Below are positions 1 through 8,372 of a stretch of 64,000 bases of DNA, piece after piece; the stretch's first letter is position 1, and every line of letters begins with the position of its first letter. The notes below the pieces were generated by a model, which did not search any database, was not told the DNA's origin, and saw nothing but the letters and a program-made list of their open reading frames with translations. The DNA comes from Saccharomonospora cyanea NA-134 (GTDB lineage Bacteria > Actinomycetota > Actinomycetes > Mycobacteriales > Pseudonocardiaceae): the NCBI RefSeq assembly GCF_000244975.1, contig NZ_CM001440.1:2278325-2342324 (forward strand). The letters run 5' to 3'. Both the position numbers and the translations under genes were made by a program.

Positions 1-282
1 TGTCAGCCGGTAGTTGGCGGGAGCGAACACGGCCCCGACCCGCCAGACGGCGAACATCGCCTCGACCAGCTCGACGTGGTTCGGCGAGTGCACGAGCACC
101 GCGTCGCCCCGGCCGATGCCGCGTGAACGCAGCTCGGCGGCCACGGCGCCCACGCGCGCGTCGAGTTCCCGCCACGTCAGCCGCAGCGCGCCCTGGACGA
201 GGGCGTCCCGTTCCGGCAGCCTGCGCGCCGTCGCGGTGAGCAGCCGTGCCAGGTTGACCGCCCGCCTTCCCCCCGCGCTCAC
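1..282 (-). CDS. AMP-dependent acyl-CoA synthetase/ligase, N-terminal part (runs off the window)
   Basis: Only the first 94 codons are present. The GTG start at 282 overlaps the TGA stop of the thiolase gene (shared GTGA), so the two are translationally coupled. The peptide shows the usual N-terminal layout of the ANL superfamily: LTWRELDARV (the 'tyr/trp-x-E-L' segment), a GRGDAVLVHSPN strand-turn and FAVWRVGAVFAPANYR. Family knowledge: these enzymes make acyl-adenylates and then acyl-CoA thioesters. The AMP-binding P-loop and catalytic regions lie outside the window, so the substrate cannot be judged. The context with a thiolase and an SDR dehydrogenase suggests CoA-dependent degradation of an organic acid. 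Confidence 0.85.
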   Translation of the reverse strand, partial: MSAGGRRAVNLARLLTATARRLPERDALVQGALRLTWRELDARVGAVAAELRSRGIGRGDAVLVHSPNHVELVEAMFAVWRVGAVFAPANYRLT

Positions 283-1451
283 CGGATCCGCTCCAGGACC
301 GAGAAGTAGTTGGCGACGGCCGCGCCGCCCATGTTGAACACCCCCGCCAGTTCGGCGCCGTCGACCTGCATGTCGCCCGCCTCCCGGGTCAGTTGCAGCG
401 CGGCCATGATGTGCTGGGAGATGCCTGTCGCGCCGATCGGATGTCCCTTCGCCTTGAGGCCGCCCGACGGGTTGACGGGCAGGTCGCCGGTGCGTTCCAC
501 CGTGCCGTCCGCGACCACGGCGGCGCCCTTGCCCGGCTCCGTCAACCCGAACGCCTCGTACTGGAGCAGCTCGGCGATCGTGAAGCAGTCGTGGGTTTCC
601 AGCAGGTCCAGGTCGTCGAGCGTGATCCCCGCCTCCTCCGTCGCGTGGGTGAACGCGGCCCTGGCGCCGGCCAGCTCCAGCACGTCCGACCGGCGGCTGA
701 GGGGAAGGTGGTCACTCGCGTGGGCGCGGCCCCGCCAGGTGATGGCGCGTGGGGCCGAGGCGGCGATGCCGGGCGCGGCCACCACCACCGCCGCCGCGCC
801 GTCCGAGACCAGCGAGCAGTCGGTTCGCCGCAACGGGTCGGCGACGAGCGGGTTGCGCGCCGACACCTCGTCGCAGAAGTCGAGACCGAGGTCCCTGCGC
901 AGGTGGGCGTGTGGGTTGTCGACGCCGTTGCGGTGGTTCTTGGCGGCGATCCCGGCCAGTGTCCGGCGGTGGTCGCCGTAGCGGTCGAAGTACGTGCGTG
1001 CGAGCCCGGCGAAGACTCCGGCGAAGCTACCCGCGTGTTCCTCCTCCCTGCGGTAGGAGGCGGTCAGCAGCACGTCGTTCAGGACCTCGGGCTCGGCCGT
1101 GGTCATCTTCTCGGCGCCGGCCACGAGCGCGATGCCACCCCGGCCCGACTGCACGAAATCGAGTGCGGCGTACAGCGCGGCGGAGCCGGTGGCGCAGGCG
1201 TTCTCGGCGCGTACGGCGGGCACTCCGGCGAGCTCCGGCAGCCCCACGCCGACCAGGCCTGCCTCGAAACCCTGGCGCGACAACCCTCCGTTGAACACCC
1301 CGACGAACACGCCGTCGACGTCACCGGGCTCCACACCGGCGTGTTCGAGGGCCGTGCCCGTGACACCGGCGAGCAGCGTCTCCACGTCGGGTTCGTCGGC
1401 TCTGCCGAACGTCGAGTGGGCCCATCCGATCATGCTGGGCGAGGTCGTCAT
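279..1451 (-). CDS. Thiolase-family acetyl-CoA acetyltransferase / lipid-transfer-type thiolase
   Basis: The 390-residue protein has the thiolase nucleophile motif NACATGSAA (Cys86), a central HDCF motif and the C-terminal GHPIGATG histidine motif. The usual second catalytic CxG near the C-terminus is replaced by a FNMGGAA segment, as in the SCP-x/SCP2-like branch. This branch typically works on branched, steroid or aromatic-derived acyl-CoAs rather than on straight-chain acetoacetyl-CoA. The ATG start is 3 bp after the IclR stop, and the 3' end overlaps the ligase start, so regulator, thiolase and ligase form one minus-strand operon. Predicted role: cleavage of a 3-ketoacyl-CoA; the true substrate is unknown. 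Confidence 0.9.
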   Translation of the reverse strand: MTTSPSMIGWAHSTFGRADEPDVETLLAGVTGTALEHAGVEPGDVDGVFVGVFNGGLSRQGFEAGLVGVGLPELAGVPAVRAENACATGSAALYAALDFVQSGRGGIALVAGAEKMTTAEPEVLNDVLLTASYRREEEHAGSFAGVFAGLARTYFDRYGDHRRTLAGIAAKNHRNGVDNPHAHLRRDLGLDFCDEVSARNPLVADPLRRTDCSLVSDGAAAVVVAAPGIAASAPRAITWRGRAHASDHLPLSRRSDVLELAGARAAFTHATEEAGITLDDLDLLETHDCFTIAELLQYEAFGLTEPGKGAAVVADGTVERTGDLPVNPSGGLKAKGHPIGATGISQHIMAALQLTREAGDMQVDGAELAGVFNMGGAAVANYFSVLERIR

Positions 1452-1454
1452 GGT

Positions 1455-2348
1455 TCATCCCTCCCGAATGGACTCGTTCGTCGCCGCCAGTGCGGCGTGT
1501 ACGGTCTCGGCCTCGCGTCTCAGGACCTCGGCCAACTCCTCGCGTCGCTGCCCACCGAGCCGCTCGGCGATGCTGGCGACGCTGAGCGCGGCGACGGGAC
1601 GGCCCGTCCCGTCGTTCACGGCCACGCCGATCGCCCACGAACCGGGAACGACCAGACCGTCGTTGAGGGCGTATCCCGCCGTGCGCGTGCGACGAACGAG
1701 GCGCCGTAGCGTGTCGTCGTCGAAGCGGGGATAGTGCGTGCGGGCGGGCGCGGTCGTGGCCAGCACGGCGTCGACCTCGTCGTCCGGCAACGCGCTCAGG
1801 ATGGCGAGGCTGCCAGCTCCGACACCGAGCGGATGGCGGTCCCCCACCGCGAGCGCGTAGTTGCGGATCGGGCCGGGACCTTCCTGCCTTCGCGCGCAGA
1901 CCGCGTAGCTTCCGTGGCGCACGGTGAGGAAAGCCGTGTCTTCGGATACATCGGACAGTCGAATGAGACTGTCCGTGCTGAGGCTGCCCAGCCGATCGGC
2001 GCCGCGGCTGGCGAGTTCTCCGAGCACGGCGGCTTGCAACCCGAGCCGGTAGCGCGACGTCACGGGGTCCTGTTCGACGTAACCGGCCTGCACCAGTGCC
2101 AGCAGCACGCGTCGCACACTGGCCTTGGGTCGTTCGCTGACGCGGGTGAGCTCCGACAGGGAGACACCTTCGGGCCGGTCTCTGGCCAGGACGCCGACGA
2201 GGTTCAGCAGCACCAGAGCGCGCTGGATGCTCTGCGCACCCGCCGGTTCCTGCCCGCTCTCGATCGCGTGGGCAAGGGTCCACGATGCGGACCGCCTGGC
2301 GATCCGACTCCGATCGCTCAGGGCTTTCGGATCCGCATCAGGCCTCAT
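1455..2348 (-). CDS. IclR-family transcriptional regulator
   Basis: The 297-residue protein has an N-terminal winged helix (QSIQRALVLLNLVG at about residues 39-52, then SLSELTRVSERPKASVRRVL), followed by an IclR effector domain ending in a VPGSWAIGVAVND...AALSVAS stretch. About 38 residues precede the usual family start. ATG 2348 is nevertheless the only good in-frame start, because no ATG/GTG/TTG follows before the helix. The gene leads the thiolase-ligase operon and is divergent from the TRAP transporter. One 17-bp palindrome sits in the shared intergenic DNA and a near-copy lies inside its first 25 codons, which fits autoregulation. Effector unknown; probably a pathway acid or CoA ester. 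Confidence 0.92.
   Translation of the reverse strand: MRPDADPKALSDRSRIARRSASWTLAHAIESGQEPAGAQSIQRALVLLNLVGVLARDRPEGVSLSELTRVSERPKASVRRVLLALVQAGYVEQDPVTSRYRLGLQAAVLGELASRGADRLGSLSTDSLIRLSDVSEDTAFLTVRHGSYAVCARRQEGPGPIRNYALAVGDRHPLGVGAGSLAILSALPDDEVDAVLATTAPARTHYPRFDDDTLRRLVRRTRTAGYALNDGLVVPGSWAIGVAVNDGTGRPVAALSVASIAERLGGQRREELAEVLRREAETVHAALAATNESIREG
2277..2293. promoter_or_regulatory. Palindromic operator candidate, copy 2 (intragenic)
   Basis: GGTCCACGATGCGGACC is a 7-3-7 inverted repeat with six of seven paired bases. It lies within codons 19-24 of the IclR gene. It shares arms, spacer length and part of the left flank (GGCAA...GG) with the perfect copy 111 bp away. A site here could act as a roadblock for autorepression. 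Confidence 0.5.
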
Positions 2349-2387
2349 GGGACGCCATCATGCGGCCAACTTCGACGGATGGCAATG

Positions 2388-2404
2388 GGTCCACATCGTG
2401 GACC
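2388..2404. promoter_or_regulatory. Perfect 17-bp palindrome, probable IclR operator
   Basis: GGTCCACATCGTGGACC is a perfect 7-3-7 inverted repeat between the divergent IclR gene and dctP. A TTGACA hexamer at 2423-2428 could be the -35 of the TRAP operon; its -10 is weak, as expected for an activator-dependent promoter. IclR-family proteins commonly bind palindromes of this size close to their own gene. Confidence 0.6.
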
Positions 2405-2489
2405 GCTGATCGCGTCAAGTGATTGACATGCTCAAGTGTCGTCTCTCACCATCGGTGTGCCCTGCGACAGGGCGGACGAGGAGCGGACA

Positions 2490-3497
2490 ATGAGGTCGAT
2501 GCGTTTCCTGCGCGGCGTCGCCGTGCTGGCCTGCCTCGCGTTGGGCGCGTGCGGGTCGGTCACCGCCGCGCCGGGTGGGCCGGTCCACGACTGGACCATG
2601 ACCGTCACCACCGGCGAGTCCTCGACGTGGTACGAGGCGGCGCAACGCTTCGCCGACACGCTGGAGCGCGAATCGGACGGCCGGATGCGGTTGCGCGTCT
2701 TCACCGGTGAGCAGCTCTCCGCGGGAGATCCCGCCGCGGGTGTCGAGCAACTGATGAACGGGGACAAGGACTTCTCCTACAACTCCACGATCATCTACGC
2801 GGGTATCGACCCCAGGTTCGGCGCGATCAACGCTCCGTTCCTCTACCAGAACCACGAGGAAGCCGACCGGGCGATCGACAGCGGCGCACGCGAGGCGTAC
2901 GAGCGGCTGTGCGCCGAGTTCGGCGTCACGATGCTCGGATTCGGCGAGAGCGGTTTCCGGCAGATCACCAACAACGTCCGGCCCGTCCGCACGCCCGCCG
3001 ACCTCGAGGGCATCAAGATCCGCATCCCGGGCATCGGATTGTTCACCGACGTGTACCGGTCGCTCGGGGCCAATCCGACCACGATGAACTTCTCGGAGGT
3101 CTTCACCTCGTTGCAGCAGGGGACCATCGAGGGGCAGGAGAACCCGATGGACGTCATCTCCTCCGCAGGACTCGCCGAGGTGCAGGAGTACCTGACGATC
3201 TGGAACTACGTTTACGATCCGCTGATCCTCGGGATGAACCAGGAGCTGTTCACCTCGCTCAGCCCGGCCGACCGGCAGATCGTGCTGGACGCGGCCCGCG
3301 AGGCGAACGAGTTCCAGGTCCAGGCCAACCGGAAGCTCGAACAGGCCCAGGTGGCGGAGCAGTCACGGTTGATGGAGGTCACCGAACTCACCGACGAGCA
3401 GGTGGACCGGTTCCGGCAGGCCGTGCGCCCGCTCTACGACGAGTACGCCGAAGTCTGGGGTCCCGCCCTGACCGACGCCGTGACCCCGGAGCGCTGA
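2490..3497 (+). CDS. dctP: TRAP transporter substrate-binding lipoprotein (DctP family)
   Basis: The ATG at 2490 follows an AGGAG ribosome site and starts a lipoprotein signal peptide (MRSMRFLRG..., lipobox LGAC with Cys21), so it is preferred over an upstream in-frame ATG at 2436. The mature protein of about 315 residues carries DctP hallmarks: NAPFLYQNHEEAD, RQITNNVRPVRTPADLEGIKIRIPG (including the conserved R and the KIR-x-P motif), and FSEVFTSLQQGTIEGQENP. In this family a conserved arginine binds the carboxylate of the ligand, so an organic acid is the expected substrate. It is the first gene of dctP-dctQ-dctM-SDR. Confidence 0.93.
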   Translation: MRSMRFLRGVAVLACLALGACGSVTAAPGGPVHDWTMTVTTGESSTWYEAAQRFADTLERESDGRMRLRVFTGEQLSAGDPAAGVEQLMNGDKDFSYNSTIIYAGIDPRFGAINAPFLYQNHEEADRAIDSGAREAYERLCAEFGVTMLGFGESGFRQITNNVRPVRTPADLEGIKIRIPGIGLFTDVYRSLGANPTTMNFSEVFTSLQQGTIEGQENPMDVISSAGLAEVQEYLTIWNYVYDPLILGMNQELFTSLSPADRQIVLDAAREANEFQVQANRKLEQAQVAEQSRLMEVTELTDEQVDRFRQAVRPLYDEYAEVWGPALTDAVTPER

Positions 3498-3500
3498 GCC

Positions 3501-4001
3501 GTGTTCGCCCGTCGCCTCGCGCTCGTCGAGAATCTCCTGGCCGCGGTGCCCTTCGCCGTCGTGGCCGTGGTCGCCTTCGTCAACGTCCTTAGCAGGTACT
3601 TCTTCAACGCCTCGCTGGCCTTCACCTCCGAGCTCACCGTCAACCTCGCCGTGTGGATGGTCATGATGGGAGCCGTGATCGGGCTGCGCGAAGGCGCGCA
3701 CCTCGGTTTCAGCGCGCTGTACGACCACGTCCCCGGAGTGGTCCGGGGCGTGCTCACCGTCGTCATCACGCTCACCGTGCTCGCCTTCCTCGCGGTGCTG
3801 CTGCTCTTCGGGCTGGAGATGGCTTTGCAGCAGGCGGAACGGGGCCGCGCCACCCCGTCGATCGGTGTTCCGCAGTGGGTGTTCACGATCGCGCTTCCGA
3901 TCGGCGCGCTCCTCGGCGTGTACCGGGCGGTCCAAGCGGGAGTTTCCGGCTTCCAAGCCTCCACAGTGGAGCAGTCGCCGAGTGAGGAGGCCGAACGGTG
4001 A
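3501..4001 (+). CDS. dctQ: TRAP transporter small permease (DctQ family)
   Basis: The 166-residue protein has four predicted membrane helices, roughly residues 13-33, 45-65, 88-110 and 122-142. The segment NVLSRYFFNASLAFTSELTV is characteristic of DctQ, and so is its size. The GTG start lies 3 bp after dctP stops, and the 3' end overlaps dctM by GTGA. Family role: pairs with DctM in a sodium-driven importer using the DctP receptor. Confidence 0.9.
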   Translation: MFARRLALVENLLAAVPFAVVAVVAFVNVLSRYFFNASLAFTSELTVNLAVWMVMMGAVIGLREGAHLGFSALYDHVPGVVRGVLTVVITLTVLAFLAVLLLFGLEMALQQAERGRATPSIGVPQWVFTIALPIGALLGVYRAVQAGVSGFQASTVEQSPSEEAER

Positions 4002-5365
4002 TCGGAATCGTGCTCTTCGGATCGTTCCTCCTCCTGCTGCTGGTGGGAGTGCCGGTGGCGTTCGCGCTCGGCGGTGCGGCGGTGTGCTCGCTGGTGGTGA
4101 TGGGCGGCCTGGGCGAGCTGTCCCTGGTGCCCAACGTCTTCGTCGCGTCCGTGTCGTCGGAGACCCTGCTGGCCATCCCGTTCTTCATCCTCGCCGGCGT
4201 GATCATGGAGTACGCGGGGATCTCGCGCAGGCTCGTCGACTTCGCGCAGGCGTGTGTGGGCGGTCGCAAGCACGGCCTCGCGATCGTGGTGATCTTGGCG
4301 GCTTTCTTCTTCTCGGCCATCTCGGGATCGGGCCCGGCCACCGTCGCCGCGATCGGCTCCATCCTCATCCCCGCACTCGTGAAGCACGGCTACGCCACAC
4401 GCCACGCCACGTCGCTGATGGCCAGTGCGGGGTCGATGGGCATCATCGTGCCGCCGAGCATCGCGTTCATCATCTTCGCCGTGGTGGTCAGTGACTACGC
4501 GGGCGTGTCGATCGTGCGCCTGTTCGTGGCCGGGATCGTGCCGGGCATCCTGTTGGCCGTGGCACTCGTGCTCGCGTGCCTCACGTTGCCGAGAAAGGCG
4601 GCCACCGTGGCCACCGGAGGCCCGGGAGCCGCGCGAGTCGCGGGCACGGTGGAGCGGGCCGACGGGGAGCAGGCCACCGACGGCGAGCCGTCTCGGCCGG
4701 CGGGCGGATTCGCTGGCACGTTCGGCAGGGCGGTCCCCGGTCTGCTCGTGCCCCTGATCATCCTCGGCGGCATCTACGGCGGCATCGTCACACCCACCGA
4801 GTCGGCGGTCGTCGCGGCCACGTACGCGCTTCTCGTGGGCCTGTTCCTCTACCGGGAGATCAAGCCGAGGCAGCTGTACCGCATCCTCGTCACGTCCGCG
4901 TCCCAGTCGGCCGTGGTGATGCTCATCGTCGGCGCGGCGTCGGTGTTCGGCTACGTCGTGACGGTGAACGACATCGCGTCGAACGTCGCCGACGCGCTGC
5001 TCGGACTCACCGACAACCGCGTGCTCATCACGTTGCTGGCGGTGGTGTTGCTGCTCGTGGCGGGTGCGTTCATCGACGCGGTGTCGGCGATCTACCTCTT
5101 CGTCCCGATCGTCGCGCCGGTCCTGTTGGAGGTCGGTGTGGACGTCACGACGATCGGCGTGATGATGGTCGTGAACCTGGCTCTCGGGCTGATCACGCCA
5201 CCGGTGGGCATCAACCTGTTCGTGGCGGCCGGTATCGCCCGGGTTCCGCTGGTGGAGGTCGTGCGCGGCATCCGCCCGTTCTTCGTCGCAGGCCTCGCGG
5301 TGGTCCTGCTCGTGGCCTACGTCCCGGCGATCTCCAACTGGCTTCCGGATCTGCTCGGCTTCTAG
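3998..5365 (+). CDS. dctM: TRAP transporter large permease (DctM family)
   Basis: The 455-residue polytopic protein has about 12 hydrophobic segments. Family motifs include AIPFFILAGVIMEYAGISRRLVDF, AISGSGPATVAAIGSILIP, GSMGIIVPPSIAFIIFA and NLALGLITPPVGINLFVAAGI. An unusual hydrophilic stretch of about 40 residues, rich in A, G, E and T (around residues 203-243), sits between two membrane segments, where most homologues have a shorter loop. It overlaps dctQ by GTGA and is followed by an AGGAGG site for the SDR gene. It should carry the ion-coupled transport path. Confidence 0.93.
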   Translation: MIGIVLFGSFLLLLLVGVPVAFALGGAAVCSLVVMGGLGELSLVPNVFVASVSSETLLAIPFFILAGVIMEYAGISRRLVDFAQACVGGRKHGLAIVVILAAFFFSAISGSGPATVAAIGSILIPALVKHGYATRHATSLMASAGSMGIIVPPSIAFIIFAVVVSDYAGVSIVRLFVAGIVPGILLAVALVLACLTLPRKAATVATGGPGAARVAGTVERADGEQATDGEPSRPAGGFAGTFGRAVPGLLVPLIILGGIYGGIVTPTESAVVAATYALLVGLFLYREIKPRQLYRILVTSASQSAVVMLIVGAASVFGYVVTVNDIASNVADALLGLTDNRVLITLLAVVLLLVAGAFIDAVSAIYLFVPIVAPVLLEVGVDVTTIGVMMVVNLALGLITPPVGINLFVAAGIARVPLVEVVRGIRPFFVAGLAVVLLVAYVPAISNWLPDLLGF

Positions 5366-5375
5366 GAGGACGGAC

Positions 5376-6143
5376 ATGACCGTATTCGACCTGACCGGCC
5401 GGGTGGTGCTCGTCACCGGCGGCGCGCGCGGCATCGGCGCGGCCACCGCCAGGGTGCTCGCGGGGCAGGGAGCGGACGTGCTCGTGGTGGACCTCGCCGA
5501 TCCGGTGGACGTCGCCTCGGCGCTGCGCGAGGAGTTCCCCGGGCAGCGCTTCGCCTCGCGGAGGGTGGACGTCCGCGACGAGGACGACGTCCGGCGTTCC
5601 GTCGACGAGCTCGTCGACGGGTTCGGCCGGATCGACGTGCTCGTCAACAACGCCGGAACGGCCAGCCGGTCCGGACTGGACACGCTGACCGAACCGGAGT
5701 GGTACCGGGACCTGGACACGAACCTGCGCGGTACGTTCCTGTACTGCCGCGCCGCGGTCCACCCGCACATGGCAGGGCAGGGCAGCGGCCGCATCGTCAA
5801 CGTCAGCTCCATCTCCGGGATCATGGGAGGTCCGCGTTCCGGTGGCGAGGGCGGCGGCCGGTCCGGCCCCGCGTACGCGGCGTCGAAGGGCGGTGTCATC
5901 GCGCTCACCAAGTGGCTCGCCAAGGAGGTGGGCCCGTACGGCATCACCTGCAACTCGGTGGCCCCCGGCCCGATCGCCACGGCACTGACCAGCAACGTCA
6001 CCTATGCACTCGACGACCAGGTGATCAAACGGATGGGTACACCCGAGGAGGTGGGCGCGGCCGTCGCGTACCTCGCCTCGCCGGGCGCCGCCTACGTCAC
6101 CGGACAGGTGCTGAGCGTGTGCGGCGGAGCGGCGATCGGCTGA
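5376..6143 (+). CDS. SDR-family NAD(P)-dependent oxidoreductase
   Basis: The 255-residue classical short-chain dehydrogenase has TGGARGIGAA (cofactor-binding TGxxxGIG, residues 15-22), VDL after the second strand (NAD preference is possible), NNAG, a catalytic serine in NVSSISGIMGG and the YAASK tetrad. A glycine-rich insert (GPRSGGEGGGRSG) lies just before the catalytic tyrosine. The C-terminal half (PGPIAT...MGTPEEVGAAVAYLAS) is typical of FabG-like enzymes. An AGGAGG site precedes the ATG. Position in the TRAP operon suggests oxidation of a hydroxy-acid or alcohol intermediate; the substrate is unknown. Confidence 0.93.
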   Translation: MTVFDLTGRVVLVTGGARGIGAATARVLAGQGADVLVVDLADPVDVASALREEFPGQRFASRRVDVRDEDDVRRSVDELVDGFGRIDVLVNNAGTASRSGLDTLTEPEWYRDLDTNLRGTFLYCRAAVHPHMAGQGSGRIVNVSSISGIMGGPRSGGEGGGRSGPAYAASKGGVIALTKWLAKEVGPYGITCNSVAPGPIATALTSNVTYALDDQVIKRMGTPEEVGAAVAYLASPGAAYVTGQVLSVCGGAAIG

Positions 6144-6708
6144 CGCGGAGTGGAGTCGTTCGCCGTGGGCGTGAACCCCCGAGCGGCACGACGGTCCCAG
6201 CCGGTGTCGGTCCTGATGCGACGTCCGTGCTCGCCACGAACGCGATCGGCGGCCGGGTCCAGGCCGTTGTCGTACCGCCGAAGCCAAGGCCGGGAACCCG
6301 CCCGCGATGCGTGTGCGGACGGGTGTGCCCGTTTCGGAAGTGCGGGACCGACGGTGTCACGACCTTGCCTCGCGTCCGAGAGTGATCCGCAGGTCGCCGT
6401 ACGTCGGGGCGAGAGCGCGCAGAACAGTGGCGGCGAGGTGCGCGTCGGCTGACCACGCTCGGCCCGCCAGTGGACGGGAATCGGTTTGCGCACCGGCTCA
6501 GCGTTGTGCCAGCCTTGGGCGGCAGCTCTCGAAGGGCGTGGTCATGGTTCTCGGTTCGGTTCTCGGCGACATCTCCTCGTACGCTTCGACGCGGCAGCGG
6601 TAGCCCTCCCTGCACTCCGGCTCACCCCGCGCGCGGCGCGGGACGGTTCGCCTGCTCCTCGTCGAAGTGCTTCGTGCCATCCGCACGTCCGACCACGAGG
6701 AGTACGTC
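6144..6708. other. 565-bp stretch with no convincing gene
   Basis: Open frames here have no ribosome site or recognisable domain and behave like high-GC noise. A 7-3-7 hairpin (CCCGCGC-GCG-GCGCGGG, 6626-6642) precedes the methyltransferase gene; it lacks a T run, so it is not called a terminator. Confidence 0.5.
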
Positions 6709-7824
6709 GTGCCCGACATCCACTGGAACGAAGGCCACACCGAGCGTTGTGTCCGCTGGCATTCCGAGAACGCGGCCCCACCGCCGAAGCGCATCGTCGT
6801 CGCGGACGACCGCATGAGAGCCGACATCGCCTACCGCCTCGCCTGCGAGGGCACGGCGCTGCTGTGGCGCGGCGACTACCACAACGCGCGCCTGCTGATG
6901 CAGGCGATGCGCCGTCGCGTCGAACGGAAATCCCCAGGGGCCGCGGACGGTTCCGCTGAGTCCTTCCATCGCCACCGGCGGTTCCGCGACCACCGCGCTC
7001 GTGTGCTGGGCAGGTTGCTCGTGTTGCTCGGCGACGACTACTCGCTGAGGTTGCGCCGTTCGCCGGATGTCCGACAGGCCTGCGTCGCGGCGTACGGTCC
7101 TAGTCAGGGGCCGATGGCTGTGTCGCTCACCGAACTTCTGGGCGTGATCGGAGCACACCAGTGGCGAGTTCGAGGCGTCGAGGTTCCGGCGCTGGGTGCG
7201 CGCATCCATCCGCACTACGGGGTCTTCTCGCCCGTCCGTGGTGAGTACGTCGATCTCCTCGCTCGGGCCCCGTTACCCGCGGCCCGCCGCACCGCTTTCG
7301 ACCTCGGCACGGGGACGGGGGTGCTCGCCGCCGTCCTGGTCCGGCGGGGTTTCGAGCGGGTCGTGGCCACCGACGTCAGTCCCCGCGCGCTGGCCTGCGC
7401 GCGCGACAACGCCCGTCGGCTCGGCCTCGCCGCGCGCATCGACGTGACAGGTCCCTGCCTGTTCCCGGAGGGTCGTGCCGATCTCGTCGTCTGCAACCCG
7501 CCATGGTTGCCCGCCCGGCCCACCTCGGCCCTCGAACTGGGTGTCTACGATCCGGAGGGCAGCATGCTCCGCGACGTCCTGACCCGGTTCGCCGACCACC
7601 TAGAGCCCGGCGGCGAAGGCTGGCTCGTCCTCTCCGACCTCGCCGAACGCCTCGGCTTGCGGAGCCGCCGGCAGTTGACGGACCTGATCGAGGCGGCAGG
7701 ACTGCGCGTGGTGGGCACACTCGACACTCGACCGCGACACCGGCGGGTCACGGACAGCACCGATCCGTTCCACCGGGCCCGTCGCGACGAGGTGACGTCG
7801 CTGTGGCGGCTGTCGAGCGCGTGA
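6709..7824 (+). CDS. Class I SAM-dependent methyltransferase (HemK/PrmC-like fold)
   Basis: The C-terminal half carries the SAM-binding motif DLGTGTGVLAAVLVRRG and the post-motif NPPW (VVCNPPWLP), the signature of N6-adenine or N5-glutamine methyltransferases (HemK/RsmC-like group). The N-terminal ~150 residues form a separate helical domain (ALLWRGDYHNARLLMQAM...) seen in actinobacterial homologues. GTG 6709 is chosen because a GAGGAG site lies 6 bp upstream; an alternative GTG at 6667 has none. The protein would be 371 residues. The target (protein glutamine, rRNA or a small molecule) cannot be decided from the sequence. It seems monocistronic. Confidence 0.8.
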   Translation: MPDIHWNEGHTERCVRWHSENAAPPPKRIVVADDRMRADIAYRLACEGTALLWRGDYHNARLLMQAMRRRVERKSPGAADGSAESFHRHRRFRDHRARVLGRLLVLLGDDYSLRLRRSPDVRQACVAAYGPSQGPMAVSLTELLGVIGAHQWRVRGVEVPALGARIHPHYGVFSPVRGEYVDLLARAPLPAARRTAFDLGTGTGVLAAVLVRRGFERVVATDVSPRALACARDNARRLGLAARIDVTGPCLFPEGRADLVVCNPPWLPARPTSALELGVYDPEGSMLRDVLTRFADHLEPGGEGWLVLSDLAERLGLRSRRQLTDLIEAAGLRVVGTLDTRPRHRRVTDSTDPFHRARRDEVTSLWRLSSA

Positions 7825-7873
7825 GGTTCTCATGGCCGGACTGCCGGGACCGGGGAAGCGGAATACTGGGCCC

Positions 7874-8343
7874 GTGACCGACGCAGTGAGCTCCCATCCG
7901 CAGTACGACTGTTCGTCGACGAGTTCCCGGCCCACGCGCGTGACGGCTTCCACAACGCCTACGTCGACCGGCCGGCCTGCCTGGAACTTCTGGGCGACGT
8001 GAGCGGGCGGACGGTTCTCGACGCGGCGCGCGGTCCGGGCCTGTACGCGGAGGAACCGGTGGCGCGGGGCGCTCGCGTGCTCGGGTTGGACCTGAGCCCG
8101 CGCATGATCGAGTTGGGCCGGGAACGCGTTCCCTCGGGGAAGTTCCACGTGCACGACCTGGCCCGGCCACTCGACCGGCTGCCGGACGGCTCGGTGGACC
8201 CGGTCCTGTTCGCCCTCGCGCTGGAGTACGTCGACGACCGGATCTCGATGTTGCGTGAGTTCCGACGGGTGTTGCGCCCCGAGGCGTGCTCGTTCGCGGA
8301 CCGGAGCCGAAGGCCGGGAGGCCCCGCCGGGTCGACGGCGTAA
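7874..8343 (+). pseudogene. Decayed class I SAM methyltransferase
   Basis: A GTG at 7874 opens a frame (VTDAVSSHPQYD) that breaks after 7909. The homologous continuation FVDEFPAHARDGFHNAYVDRPACLELLGDVSGRTVLDAARGPG lies in another frame, consistent with loss of one base near 7910. Further damage: the SAM motif reads DAARGPG where homologues have a D-A-x-C/G-G-x-G type motif. After VLRPE the sequence departs from the expected VLRPGG...S and ends early, so the C-terminal third is missing. The frame from 7999 alone gives 114 residues. Similar methyltransferases are full-length at about 240 residues. Most likely non-functional. Confidence 0.75.
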
Positions 8344-8372
8344 GCGATCATGCGCCCTGGTAGGAAGTACCC

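Noticed and set aside
3434-6001. 855-residue minus-strand frame across the TRAP/SDR genes
   Set aside because: Low-complexity R, D, E and H-rich translation antisense to strongly conserved dctM and SDR genes; a by-product of high GC codon use.
6626-6642. CCCGCGC-GCG-GCGCGGG hairpin
   Set aside because: No T run and nearly 500 bp from the previous stop, so not a credible terminator.
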